DNA of 64,000 bases from Gammaproteobacteria bacterium (GCA_030427485.1 JAUICG010000007.1:62001-126000); one strand, 5' to 3'. Shown: positions 7,975-14,478, counted from the first letter of the stretch. Numbers and translations are program-made. Notes: generated from the letters alone by a model not told the origin.

Positions 7975-8030
7975 ACTTAACAAGTCAAGCCACGCGGACG
8001 GTTTCACCGCCGCAGCTTTAGGCGTTACGC
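7975..8030 (+). other. attC site 7
   Basis: 56 bp from ACTTAAC to GTTACGC. Starts AACAAGTCAAGCCACGCGGACG, like attC 11. Confidence 0.85.
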
Positions 8031-8062
8031 GGCCTCTGCAAGCATCGCACCATTTGCATAGA

Positions 8063-8080
8063 TGTATCCGTTAGGATACA
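8063..8080 (+). promoter_or_regulatory. Inverted-repeat operator of the higBA cassette
   Basis: TGTATCC-gtta-GGATACA, a perfect 7-bp dyad ending 8 bp before the toxin start. This is the position and form of autoregulatory operators bound by HigA/XRE antitoxins; binding is inferred. Confidence 0.6.
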
Positions 8081-8088
8081 ATCGCTAA

Positions 8089-8389
8089 ATGTATCAAGTT
8101 CAGCAGACTGATGTCTTTTCGAAATGGCTCTCAAAGCTAAGGGATCGAAAAGCCATCGCGAGAATACTGGCTCGAATCGAATCATTGCGCCAAGGTAATA
8201 CTGGTGATTCGAAGTCCCTTGGTTCCGGCCTGCATGAACTCAGAATACATTTTGGGCCAGGCTATCGGGTCTATTTCACCCCGTAAAGGTGCTCTAGTGG
8301 TGCTTCTCCTATGTGGAGGAGATGAATCGAGCCAAAGCAAGGATATAGCTCGCGCTCGGGATATATTGTCCGACTTAAGAGCGGAGTAA
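8089..8389 (+). pseudogene. higB: Cassette 8a: RelE/HigB-type toxin, frameshifted in a C tract
   Basis: The frame from the ATG at 8089 encodes a toxin of the RelE/HigB killer family (FSKWLSKLRDRKAIARI, then HELRIHFGPGYRVYF) and stops at 8284–8286 after YFTP. The missing C-terminus (GALVVLLLCGGDESSQSKDI) is present in the next frame up to 8389. Removing one C from the CCCC run at about 8278–8281 restores a normal protein of about 100 residues. The lost part holds the conserved LLCGGDKSSQ motif, so the toxin is probably inactive. A sequencing error in the homopolymer remains possible. Confidence 0.8.
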
Positions 8390-8394
8390 CTGAT

Positions 8395-8676
8395 ATGGTT
8401 AAAGTCACAGAATTTGATCCAAGCGCCTATCTCGATAGTGAGCAAACTATCGCAGAATATCTTTCTGCTGCGCTTGAAGATGATGATCCCAGTGTATTTC
8501 TTGCCGCCATTGGGCATGTCGCCAAAGCGCGAGGCATGTCTGTTATAGCACAAGAGTCAGGCTTGGGACGGGAGAGCCTATATAAGGCGTTTGCTCCTGG
8601 GGCAAAGCCAAGATATGAAACGGTCCAAAAGGTTCTTCATTCTCTTGGCGTCAAAATCAATGTGTCAGCCGCGTAA
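8395..8676 (+). CDS. higA: Cassette 8b: HigA-type antitoxin (XRE family)
   Basis: 93 residues. The N-terminal half (FDPSAYLDSEQTIAEYLSAA) and the helix-turn-helix (GMSVIAQESGLGRESLYKAF, about 52–71) match the addiction-module antidote family that accompanies RelE/HigB killers. The gene starts 5 bp after the toxin's restored stop. The TAA stop lies in the attC core GCGTAAC. It should bind the toxin and repress at the dyad at 8063–8080. The frame is intact although the toxin is broken, the usual order of decay. Confidence 0.85.
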   Translation: MVKVTEFDPSAYLDSEQTIAEYLSAALEDDDPSVFLAAIGHVAKARGMSVIAQESGLGRESLYKAFAPGAKPRYETVQKVLHSLGVKINVSAA

Positions 8677-8758
8677 CAAGGCCAAGCAGCGGGACGCCTT
8701 CGGGGCTGGACACCGAAACCGCTGCGCGGTTTGGGCGCCGCTGCGGTAGGCGTGATAG
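8671..8758 (+). other. attC site 8 (degenerate 3' core)
   Basis: 88 bp from GCGTAAC to GTGATAG, where GTTRRRY would be expected (T to G). An inner hairpin AAACCGCTGCGCGGTTT extends the structure. The changed core should reduce recombination. Confidence 0.75.
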
Positions 8759-8776
8759 GTCCCTGGAGCAATTTTC

Positions 8777-9271
8777 ATGACATTGAGTGAATTCGGCAGT
8801 TTGGGTGAAGCTCTAAGTGGTATAGCCGTAATTTTCTCGCTTCTCTATCTGATTATTGAAGTACGTAGAAATACGAGAGCCACCCGAAGTGGCTCCGCGT
8901 GGAATTCTACAGTCGCATTGGCGGAACTATGTGAAATTATTGCAAATAACCCGCAGTTGGCTGAGCTATGCATGCGCTCACTCGACGAACATGTTCAACC
9001 CGATGAATTAACTCCCGAAGAATTTTCGCAGATATTCTTTGTCGCTCGAAGCGTCCTCTACAAATATGAAGCACAGTGGTACCTTTGGCGCGAGGGAAGC
9101 CTTTCAGAAGAAATGTGGCAAAATCGCAGACGCTGGGCTAAGTCGTGGGTATCTTTGCCCGTTCCTAGAATAATTTGGGAAATGGAAAAACAACAGCATC
9201 AGTATGCTGCGGGCTTTATCGAGTCGATTGATTCTATGGTTGTATCGGCTAACCTCAGTATCCGCCCATGA
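8777..9271 (+). CDS. Cassette 9: protein with N-terminal TM anchor, homologous to the gene at 19585
   Basis: 164 residues. N-terminal transmembrane segment in EALSGIAVIFSLLYLIIEVR (about 10–29), then RNTRATRSGSA and a long helical domain. The gene at 19585 shares the same layout and motif (GGVAVIISLAYLAIQI, RENARQTRLGSA), so the two are diverged members of one family. I know such proteins as uncharacterised membrane-anchored proteins frequent in marine bacteria. Stop TGA precedes attC 9 by about 10 bp. Confidence 0.65.
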   Translation: MTLSEFGSLGEALSGIAVIFSLLYLIIEVRRNTRATRSGSAWNSTVALAELCEIIANNPQLAELCMRSLDEHVQPDELTPEEFSQIFFVARSVLYKYEAQWYLWREGSLSEEMWQNRRRWAKSWVSLPVPRIIWEMEKQQHQYAAGFIESIDSMVVSANLSIRP

Positions 9272-9280
9272 GATCGAGAC

Positions 9281-9377
9281 CTATAACAAGTCCGCACACC
9301 GCACACCGCACACCGCGCACTGCGTGCGCTGGACTCACTACACTGCGTTCCGCTCGCCCGTGCCGGAAGCGTTATGT
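9281..9377 (+). other. attC site 9 (long, with CACACCG repeats)
   Basis: 97 bp from CTATAAC to GTTATGT. The loop side contains repeated GCACACC units (9294–9315), which appear to have lengthened this site beyond the 55–75 bp usual here. Confidence 0.8.
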
Positions 9378-9454
9378 GGCCAAAAGCTACTTCAGTGCGA
9401 TTTATGAGCTGTATTAACAATATCTCGATTAACAGGAGCTAGGGAGTAAAGAAT

Positions 9455-10207
9455 TTGCCGCGTTCAATATTTACTGCTGCGCTATTTGTTTTGAGTTCGG
9501 TTCTCCTGGGCTGTGGCGGAAGCGTTGGTGGGGCAGGGGAACCAGCACCTACGCTGCTTCCCCAAATCCGATCTCAGCTTAACATTCTTGTGATTGGCGG
9601 GACTTCCGGTGCTGGCCTAGAAACAGTAAAGCTTGCGTTACAGCGTGGCCATAAAGTGACGGCCCTGTCGAGGAATCCTGATGGGGTAACCCTCTCGCAC
9701 AACCTTCTAACAATTGGAAGGGGAGATATTCTAGACCCTCAAACGATTTCTCTAGCCGTCGAAGGTCATGATGCGGTAATAATCAGCGTTGGCATTCCAC
9801 CAACAAGGGATGAAATCACACTGTTTTCGGAAGGCTCCAGGAACGTCCTTGCGGCCATGAAGGGTGCAGATATTGGCCGGATTCTTCTCGTATCGGGTAT
9901 AGGTGCGGGGGATAGTCGTGGTCACGGAGGGGTTTTCTATGACAATGTTTTGCAGCCTTTACTGCTCAAAACCATATATCAAGATAAGGATCGCGCGGAG
10001 AAAATCGTTTCTGAAAGCGAGGCGCTTTGGACTATAGTGCGGCCTGGATTTTTGAACGACGATCAAGCGACTATGAACTATAGAGTAGTTGAAGACATCT
10101 CCGGTATTACTTCGGGCGGTATAAGTCGTAGTGATGTTGCGCACTTTATGGTCGCCTCACTAGAAAACGAAAAATACCTAAATCAGACGGTGTTGCTATC
10201 CAATTGA
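9455..10207 (+). CDS. Cassette 10: predicted lipoprotein with an NAD(P)-binding Rossmann (NmrA/SDR-like) domain
   Basis: 250 residues from a TTG start (9455) with AGGAGCTAGGGAG upstream. A signal peptide ends in a lipobox (SSVLLGCGG, Cys at 20). From about 43, LNILVIGGTSGAGLETVKLA is a GxxGxxG dinucleotide site. The rest follows the NAD(P)H-binding 'atypical SDR/NmrA' pattern (VTALSRNPDG, AVIISVG, ILLVSGIGAG, WTIVRPGFL). An exported lipoprotein with this cytosolic-type fold is unusual; the leader may have been acquired. Substrate unknown. Confidence 0.75.
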   Translation: MPRSIFTAALFVLSSVLLGCGGSVGGAGEPAPTLLPQIRSQLNILVIGGTSGAGLETVKLALQRGHKVTALSRNPDGVTLSHNLLTIGRGDILDPQTISLAVEGHDAVIISVGIPPTRDEITLFSEGSRNVLAAMKGADIGRILLVSGIGAGDSRGHGGVFYDNVLQPLLLKTIYQDKDRAEKIVSESEALWTIVRPGFLNDDQATMNYRVVEDISGITSGGISRSDVAHFMVASLENEKYLNQTVLLSN

Positions 10208-10256
10208 ACATCAGTACATTCACTATCAATGTAGCTATCGATGTAGGAGGTTGGCC

Positions 10257-10317
10257 ACATAACAAGGCCGGGCACGATCGCGCCAATCAGCGCGCGCCTT
10301 TGCCGAAAGCGTTACGT
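10257..10317 (+). other. attC site 10
   Basis: 61 bp from ACATAAC to GTTACGT, arms CCGGGCACGATCGCGCC and GGCGCGC…TTTGCCGAAAGC region. Its TTA is also the stop codon (reverse) of the inverted parE gene. Confidence 0.85.
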
Positions 10318-10614
10318 GCCCTCAAGCTGCCGAGCCAAGTCCATGCGTTTATGAAGTATTCGAACTATCTCTATTTCGGTTTCGGAAATTGGGTGGTAGA
10401 AAATTACATGACTACCTATGGGAAATTTGCGGTACCCGACCTTGATCACGTCGCAAGAGATTCCAGCTTCGAGAGTATCCGCCAGCATATGGAAAGCATC
10501 GTCAAATTGCCTGGCGTAAATTCTGCGTTGCTCTTTACCCCATCGGCGCTGGGTATGCGCTGCAATCGATTTAAGGTCAGCTTTAGCTGCTTTGGTAAGG
10601 GAAAATGCTCCCAT
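10312..10614 (-). CDS. parE: Cassette 11a: ParE-type toxin (RelE/ParE superfamily), inverted
   Basis: 100 residues. Matches ParE: FSLTKAAKADLKSIAAHTQR at the start, a WGKEQRRIYARQFDDAF helix, GYRKFPIGSHVIFY and IEIVRILHKRMDL at the end. ParE toxins act on DNA gyrase. The gene is opposite to most cassettes. Its stop TAA is the reverse complement of the TTA in the attC core GTTACGT (10311–10317). The start overlaps the parD stop by one base (TAATG). All conserved regions look intact, so it is likely functional. Confidence 0.92.
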   Translation of the reverse strand: MGAFSLTKAAKADLKSIAAHTQRRWGKEQRRIYARQFDDAFHMLADTLEAGISCDVIKVGYRKFPIGSHVIFYHPISETEIEIVRILHKRMDLARQLEGT

Positions 10615-10853
10615 TAGCCAAGCTCTTCATCGAGCTCGTTCATCAGTGCTTCGTAGCTGTATTCTGCGGTACCGCTTTTTTCGCCTGCTTCGAGGAGGCG
10701 CCGCAGTGTGGCCGCCTTCTTTTCCGTGTATTCAAACTGCCTAAGGGCGGCCCTCACCACCTCGCTAGCCGAGGCATACCTTCCTTCAGCAACTTGTTGG
10801 GCTATAAACCCATCGAAGTGCTCACCCAGGGTAATGCTGGTGTTCTTAGCCAT
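10614..10853 (-). CDS. parD: Cassette 11b: ParD-type antitoxin, inverted
   Basis: 79 residues from the ATG at 10853, which has a strong GGAGGTG 5 bp upstream (a start at 10886 is in frame but lies across the promoter dyad). The N-terminal ribbon-helix-helix (NTSITLGEHFDGFIAQQV) and SASEVVRAALRQFE are typical of ParD/CC2985-type antitoxins; the acidic C-terminus (MNELDEELG) wraps the toxin. It should also repress its own promoter through the dyad at 10879–10896. Confidence 0.92.
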   Translation of the reverse strand: MAKNTSITLGEHFDGFIAQQVAEGRYASASEVVRAALRQFEYTEKKAATLRRLLEAGEKSGTAEYSYEALMNELDEELG

Positions 10854-10878
10854 GCGCCACCTCCAAAAATACCAAAAA

Positions 10879-10896
10879 GTACCCAATATTGGTACC
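10879..10896 (-). promoter_or_regulatory. Possible ParD operator
   Basis: GTACCCAATATTGGTACC is a nearly perfect palindrome about 26 bp upstream of parD, where the antitoxin would be expected to bind. Also a possible promoter overlap; not separable by eye. Confidence 0.4.
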
Positions 10897-10900
10897 GAGC

Positions 10901-10972
10901 ATGTAACAAGTCAAGCCACGCGGACGTCAAAGCCGCTGCGCGGTTTCGCCGCCGGTGCTTGTGGCGTCAACT
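10901..10972 (+). other. attC site 11 (degenerate 3' core)
   Basis: 72 bp from ATGTAAC to GTCAACT (T to C in the core). Left arm AACAAGTCAAGCCACGCGGACG is nearly the same as attC 7. Confidence 0.78.
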
Positions 10973-11014
10973 GCTCAGATTGTCCAAAGCCCCTGATTTG
11001 GGTAAGCTTCCGGG

Positions 11015-11251
11015 ATGCCCACAATATTACGAGTTGGCCCCTATAGATTCTTTTTTTACAGTAATGAGGGAGGAGAACCGTCGCACGTGCATATTCAGAG
11101 GGATCGAATGTTGGCAAAATTCTGGCTGAATCCACCAGTTCTTGCCAGTTCTACTCGTTTTTCTCCTCAAGAGCTTCGAAAGCTTGAGGCCCTAGTGAAC
11201 GAAAATTGTACTACGCTTTTGGAGGCTTGGAATGGGTACTTTAGCAGTTGA
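11015..11251 (+). CDS. Cassette 12a: DUF4160 protein
   Basis: 78 residues with the DUF4160 signature: MPTILRVGPYRFFFYSNEGG, EPSHVHIQRD and a C-terminal LVNENCTTLLEAWNGYF. These small proteins bear a conserved His-Val-His and nearly always sit before a DUF2442 gene, which is also true here (20-bp overlap). The pair is often listed as toxin–antitoxin-like, without an established activity that I know of. Confidence 0.85.
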   Translation: MPTILRVGPYRFFFYSNEGGEPSHVHIQRDRMLAKFWLNPPVLASSTRFSPQELRKLEALVNENCTTLLEAWNGYFSS

Positions 11252-11477
11252 GCTTCACCCCTTAGCTCATAATGTCAGCTTTACTGAAGATACCTTAAAT
11301 GTCGATCTCTTGGATGGGCGTACGATCTCTGTGCCAATCGCATGGTTTCCTACGCTTTCAAAGGCAACGCAGGCGCAGAGGGATGTCTGGGAACTCCTTG
11401 GAGACGGAGAGGGCATCCACTGGCCTGAAATCGATGAGGACTTGAGTGTTGCGGGTCTTTTAGCTGGTGCCAGGTAG
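11232..11477 (+). CDS. Cassette 12b: DUF2442 protein
   Basis: 81 residues. DUF2442 pattern: VSFTEDTLNVDLLDGRTISV, IAWFPTLSKAT and the ending GIHWPEIDEDLSVAGLL. The ATG overlaps the DUF4160 gene by 20 bases, so the two are translationally coupled. The fold is a small beta-rich domain sometimes proposed to bind nucleic acid; here it is the probable antidote or partner of DUF4160. Confidence 0.87.
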   Translation: MGTLAVELHPLAHNVSFTEDTLNVDLLDGRTISVPIAWFPTLSKATQAQRDVWELLGDGEGIHWPEIDEDLSVAGLLAGAR

Positions 11478-11481
11478 CAGC

Positions 11482-11541
11482 AGTGAACAAACACGTGAAA
11501 TGTGACGCGCTTACAGCGCTCACTATACGTGGGCGTTACAT
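11482..11541 (+). other. attC site 12
   Basis: 60 bp from AGTGAAC to GTTACAT; hairpin GAGCGCTGTAAGCGCGTC-type arms around 11503–11522. The first core has G for the usual T/A before AAC. Confidence 0.75.
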
Positions 11542-11576
11542 GGCCCTCACGTAGAGCTAAATCTGGAGGTTTGGAC

Positions 11577-11822
11577 ATGCCGCTGCCAGAGAACATAGAT
11601 CAGGATAAACTTGCCGAGGCCGCCCTGGCTATACTTTCCTTGACCGCCATGGACGAAGGATCGGGGGTAAGAGTATGGAAGGGCATGGACTGGAATCTAA
11701 CGGACCTTCTACATGAGAAAGGATGGGTTCATGATCCAGTGGGGAAGCAGAAATCCATGTTCTTAACCGACGAGGGCGCAAAGTTGGCGTCAGAATATAT
11801 GGAGAAGCATTTTGCGAAATAG
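11577..11822 (+). CDS. Cassette 13: DUF6429 family protein
   Basis: 81 residues. The start LPENIDQDKLAEAALAILSL and the core VWKGMDWNLTDLLHEKGW match the DUF6429 family, a small soluble protein common as a single-gene integron and island cassette. GGAGGT lies 6 bp upstream of the ATG at 11577; the longer in-frame start at 11502 would lie inside attC 12. Function unknown. Confidence 0.85.
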   Translation: MPLPENIDQDKLAEAALAILSLTAMDEGSGVRVWKGMDWNLTDLLHEKGWVHDPVGKQKSMFLTDEGAKLASEYMEKHFAK

Positions 11823-11840
11823 CGCGCTCATTCCCGAGCC

Positions 11841-11898
11841 ATGTAACAAGTGTGGGCTGGTCGCTCCCTTTCAGTTGCCGCAAATGGTGGCGTTAAAT
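11841..11898 (+). other. attC site 13
   Basis: 58 bp from ATGTAAC to GTTAAAT. Its TTA supplies the reverse-strand stop of ccdB. Confidence 0.82.
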
Positions 11899-12210
11899 GC
11901 CAGTGATCGCGAAATCCAGCGCTGCAACTATTTCATCTCTAAGATGGCTGATAGATCCAATAGGATCGCGAAGCATTTTTACCGGCATGGATGCAATTTG
12001 GGGTACTAGCAGGAGTAGTTCCTCGTTTTTATATGAAACTGTTGGAGTAAGCCGTTTCATCTCTTCGTTCTTGAATTCCGCTTTTCTAGCCAAGGGAATT
12101 ACGATTCGAGTAGCGATCTCGGAAATGGTGTTACTTTGAATATTAACAATGTAGGGATAAGCCCGCCGAGTTGTCTTGTTGGGGTTTGCGTAAACATCAA
12201 ACTGCTGCAT
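11893..12210 (-). CDS. ccdB: Cassette 14a: CcdB-type gyrase toxin, inverted
   Basis: 105 residues, CcdB length. MQQFDVYANPNKTTRRAYPY at the start, IATRIVIPLARK in the middle, and ISHLRDEIVAALDFAITGI at the end are the CcdB signatures, including the C-terminal part that contacts gyrase. The stop TAA is the reverse of the TTA in GTTAAAT at the cassette boundary. Start overlaps the ccdA stop by one base (TGATG). Intact by eye. Confidence 0.93.
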   Translation of the reverse strand: MQQFDVYANPNKTTRRAYPYIVNIQSNTISEIATRIVIPLARKAEFKNEEMKRLTPTVSYKNEELLLLVPQIASMPVKMLRDPIGSISHLRDEIVAALDFAITGI

Positions 12211-12461
12211 CAGAACGCCCGATATTCCTCACCAAAATAACCGTGCTCTTCAATGAAATCGTTGTATGCCCGAATGGCTTTGCGGTTCTCGGTAGCCCAC
12301 TGATCAGCGTTAGCTTGGGCAAGTTTGGCTTGCAGCGCCTGTTCCAGTGTTGCGGAAAGGTTAATGTTTAGCGCCCTGGATTTATTCAATAAGTCACTGT
12401 TTACGCTGAGGTTTGTAGGCTTTTTCGGGGCATCTGCATCAAATAGCTGTTCCATGGGCAT
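12210..12461 (-). CDS. ccdA: Cassette 14b: CcdA-type antitoxin, inverted
   Basis: 83 residues. CcdA pattern: KKPTNLSVNSDLLNKSRALN (ribbon-helix-helix, about 13–32), NLSATLEQALQ, then the toxin-binding C-terminus WATENRKAIRAYNDFIEEHG. It is followed in the same operon by ccdB. A 20-bp palindrome 27 bp upstream is a likely operator. Confidence 0.92.
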   Translation of the reverse strand: MPMEQLFDADAPKKPTNLSVNSDLLNKSRALNINLSATLEQALQAKLAQANADQWATENRKAIRAYNDFIEEHGYFGEEYRAF

Positions 12462-12487
12462 TTCCTTTGAATGGCCTGCGCTGAATT

Positions 12488-12507
12488 ATGCGCATTCGAA
12501 TGCGCAT
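12488..12507 (-). promoter_or_regulatory. 20-bp perfect palindrome upstream of ccdAB
   Basis: ATGCGCATTCGAATGCGCAT is a perfect palindrome ending 27 bp before the ccdA start. Fits an autoregulatory CcdA/CcdB operator; binding is inferred. Confidence 0.5.
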
Positions 12508-12614
12508 TGTAAAGCATTTGGAATTGGCAGCGAGGTCTGACGATGAGGCAAGGTCGATCGTGATTGCTCGCTTCAATCGCCAATACTGGTCAGCCGCATT
12601 TACAAATCGAGTCC

Positions 12615-12689
12615 TTATGACAGGTCAAGGCTGCAAGGGCGCTTCGCGCCGGGACGGCCTTCCGGCCGCGCCAGCTCGAAGCGTTATGT
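12615..12689 (+). other. attC site 14
   Basis: 75 bp from TTATGAC (degenerate first core) to GTTATGT. The inside, GCAAGGGCGCTTCGCGCCGGGAC, repeats attC 1 almost exactly. Confidence 0.8.
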
Positions 12690-12705
12690 TTTCTGGTGCG
12701 AGCGC

Positions 12706-12960
12706 ATGACCTGGCACTACCTGGTGCTCGCACCCTGGGCAGTAGTTCTTCCGATTGGCTTTGTGCTGCTACAACGACGAAATTCTCGATCGAGTTCAGG
12801 GCTTTGTGTTACATGCGGTGCCCGACTTGAAGATCAGCCAGGGTGCGGCGCCTGTTCTGCAAATAAACATCTATCGCGCTCACGGAAAATTATGGCTATT
12901 CTCTTTGTAGTTTGGGCGTTCGCTAGTCTGGTAGTCTTTCGGAGCATTGCACTTTTATGA
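12706..12960 (+). CDS. Cassette 15: two-TM protein with a central zinc ribbon, unknown function
   Basis: 84 residues. Transmembrane segments at about 6–22 and 62–82 flank a cytoplasmic-type CVTCGARLEDQPGCGAC motif (CxxC…CxxC, residues 35–51), which should bind zinc. No family recognised. GTGCGAGCGC lies before the ATG; the ribosome site is weak. Confidence 0.6.
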   Translation: MTWHYLVLAPWAVVLPIGFVLLQRRNSRSSSGLCVTCGARLEDQPGCGACSANKHLSRSRKIMAILFVVWAFASLVVFRSIALL

Positions 12961-13032
12961 GGCATCGGACCCATTTCAAGGACGGCCAGCAGCGACGGCC
13001 AAACAGTGGCTGGTCCTGCTGTAAGCGTTCTG
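12953..13032 (+). other. Degenerate attC-like site 15
   Basis: About 80 bp ending in AGCGTTCTGT (core GTTCTGT at 13026–13032). Inner dyads (GGCCAGCAG…CTGCTG) remain, but the first core cannot be placed precisely. Reported because it occupies the position between two single genes where a site is expected. Confidence 0.4.
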
Positions 13033-13061
13033 TGCCACAAACGGGAGCTGATTGAAGCCAG

Positions 13062-13259
13062 ATGCACCACTTGGTTCAAGAGCATGTAAGCTGCCCGTAC
13101 TGCGGAGAATCAATTGAAGTTCTCATTGATCAGGAGGAAATCGGGCAGCAGTATATTGAGGACTGCCAGGTTTGTTGCAGGCCAATCACCTTCAGCATTT
13201 CTACCGGTATGAACGGTGACTTATCAATATCTGTCCATGACGAAAATGAGTCCTTCTAG
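13062..13259 (+). CDS. CPXCG-motif cysteine-rich protein
   Basis: 65 residues of the Cys_rich_CPXG family: VSCPYCGESIEVLID (CPxCG at 11–15), YIEDCQVCCRPITF (CQVCC near 35–39) and a short beta tail. A small zinc-ribbon protein of unknown role, usually chromosomal in marine gammaproteobacteria; here between two attC-like sites, so it may be a cassette. Confidence 0.88.
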   Translation: MHHLVQEHVSCPYCGESIEVLIDQEEIGQQYIEDCQVCCRPITFSISTGMNGDLSISVHDENESF

Positions 13260-13264
13260 AACAG

Positions 13265-13331
13265 CACAGAACAGGTACGGGCGATACGCTTCGGTTGGTT
13301 ACCGGACCGAACTGCCCGGCGTCCGTTGCCG
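13265..13331 (+). other. Degenerate attC-like site 16
   Basis: About 67 bp from CACAGAAC to CGTTGCCG. The arms GTACGGGCGATACGC/ACTGCCCGGCGTCCG and a central ACCGGACC hairpin are present, but neither core matches the consensus. Confidence 0.4.
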
Positions 13332-13364
13332 TTGTCGGTATGTCTCGAGTGCCGTGTCTTTGTC

Positions 13365-13778
13365 ATGAGTGAAACCGATCTCATAGAGCATATATTTGAC
13401 GCCTACGATCGCTATTGGGCGATTGTCCAGTGGTGGGCAAGCATATCGTTCAGCCTGATTCTGGTTGGATACTTCGCGGCCGAGCGACTGAATATAAGAG
13501 TTGTGGCTTTGCTGTCCTTTCTCTATACGATCTATACAGCTTGGGTACTGTCATTGCTGATATACAACATCGGCGTAATCGAAGGCTTTTTTGAAACACT
13601 CGAGAAACTTCGTCAATCGGGCCATGAACTGAGTGCTGGTACCGTTCAGCTAATAGACCACCCGCTGGTAGCGCCGGGCACCTGGGTTGGTCAAATTGCG
13701 CTCTTGTCGACGTTTATTGCCGCGACCGCTTATTTGTGGATCGTTTTCTGGCGGGCTCATCGTGATGAGGACACATAA
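13365..13778 (+). CDS. Membrane protein of unknown function (probable cassette)
   Basis: 137 residues from the ATG at 13365; an in-frame GTG/ATG further upstream lies in the degenerate attC. Three hydrophobic segments at about 22–40, 45–68 and 108–127. The stop TAA lies in ACATAAC (13773–13779), the pattern seen in the good cassettes. No family recognised. Confidence 0.62.
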   Translation: MSETDLIEHIFDAYDRYWAIVQWWASISFSLILVGYFAAERLNIRVVALLSFLYTIYTAWVLSLLIYNIGVIEGFFETLEKLRQSGHELSAGTVQLIDHPLVAPGTWVGQIALLSTFIAATAYLWIVFWRAHRDEDT

Positions 13779-13833
13779 CAAGGCAGGCTCGACGCATAGC
13801 CGTAGATGAATCTCATCGGGCTTGCAGTTCGGA
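13773..13833 (+). other. Degenerate attC-like site 17
   Basis: A perfect first core ACATAAC followed by AAGGCAGGCTCGACGC, but the expected GTTRRRY end is only GTTCGGA (13827–13833). The left half of the site is convincing, the right half is not. Confidence 0.4.
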
Positions 13834-14083
13834 TGGCGACTGCGCCGGAATAGTCACAAGCTGCAACTGGTGCTGCAAGTATTTTGACAACGCGGTAAAC
13901 GCACAGGCAATACGCCCTTCAGGGTCGGACATTGTGGCGTACGCAGCTATATCAACCTATTCAATAGCAGCGGGCTTGTCACCTGACCAATTGCTGCTGT
14001 CTCGCGCACCGCGCGAACTTGTTGGTGCCGTTATTTGCCACAATAGTTTGGAGAGTATCGAATGCAGCCAAGAATCAGCATGA
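13802..14083 (+). pseudogene. Possible cysteine-rich gene remnant without a start
   Basis: The 283 bp between the last clear core and the VOC gene contain a stop-free frame of 93 codons with coding-like composition: ACSSDGDCAGIVTSCNWCC, then FDNAVNAQAIRP and SIAAGLSPDQLLLSRAPREL. The C-x-D-x-D-C…C…VN spacing recalls small secreted Cys-rich proteins. There is no ATG or ribosome site, and the frame runs into the VOC gene. Probably a decayed cassette gene, or chance. Confidence 0.25.
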
Positions 14084-14478
14084 TTACGCTCGGTGTTCAC
14101 GATCTCGACAGGTCTGTTGAGTTTTACGAGAAAGGACTGGGCTTTCCGCGCATGGAATCTCCGCCTGAAGTGGCCTTTTTTACGCTCAACGGCACATGGT
14201 TAGGCTTGTTTGGTCGCGAGTCCCTGGCCGAAGATGCCGGCGTATCAGTCGAAGGTTCTGGCTTTGGCGCGTTTAGCCTGAGCCATAACGTAGCCTCTGA
14301 GGCCGAGGTGGACGCAGTTATGGAAAAAGCCGTAACAGCAGGCGCTGCATTGGTAAAGAAGCCTCAAAAAACGGCATGGGGTGGCTATAGTGGCTATTTC
14401 TCGGATCCCGATGGTCATCTTTGGGAGGTGGCTTATAATCCACATTTTTGGGTGGGTCCGGGCGATGAAAACGTATAG
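14062..14478 (+). CDS. VOC (glyoxalase/bleomycin-resistance fold) family protein
   Basis: 138 residues, one full VOC domain of two beta-alpha-beta-beta-beta units: ISMITLGVHDLDRSVEFYEK with a metal-type His (about 13) at the start, and GGYSGYFSDPDGHLWEVAYN at the end with His and Glu. Substrate not predictable; such genes are typical mobile cassettes. TTGGAGAG precedes the ATG. The TAG stop falls within GTATAGC, a probable eroded attC core. Confidence 0.87.
   Translation: MQPRISMITLGVHDLDRSVEFYEKGLGFPRMESPPEVAFFTLNGTWLGLFGRESLAEDAGVSVEGSGFGAFSLSHNVASEAEVDAVMEKAVTAGAALVKKPQKTAWGGYSGYFSDPDGHLWEVAYNPHFWVGPGDENV

Noticed and set aside
8278..8290. Programmed +1 frameshift in higB
   Set aside because: No stimulatory element seen; a single-base insertion in a C run is simpler.
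4066..12689. CRISPR-like array of repeats
   Set aside because: Repeats flank whole genes, differ in sequence and have attC cores; no direct repeats with short spacers.
13985..14036. attC before the VOC gene (ends GTTATTT)
   Set aside because: Right core plausible, but no complementary left arm.
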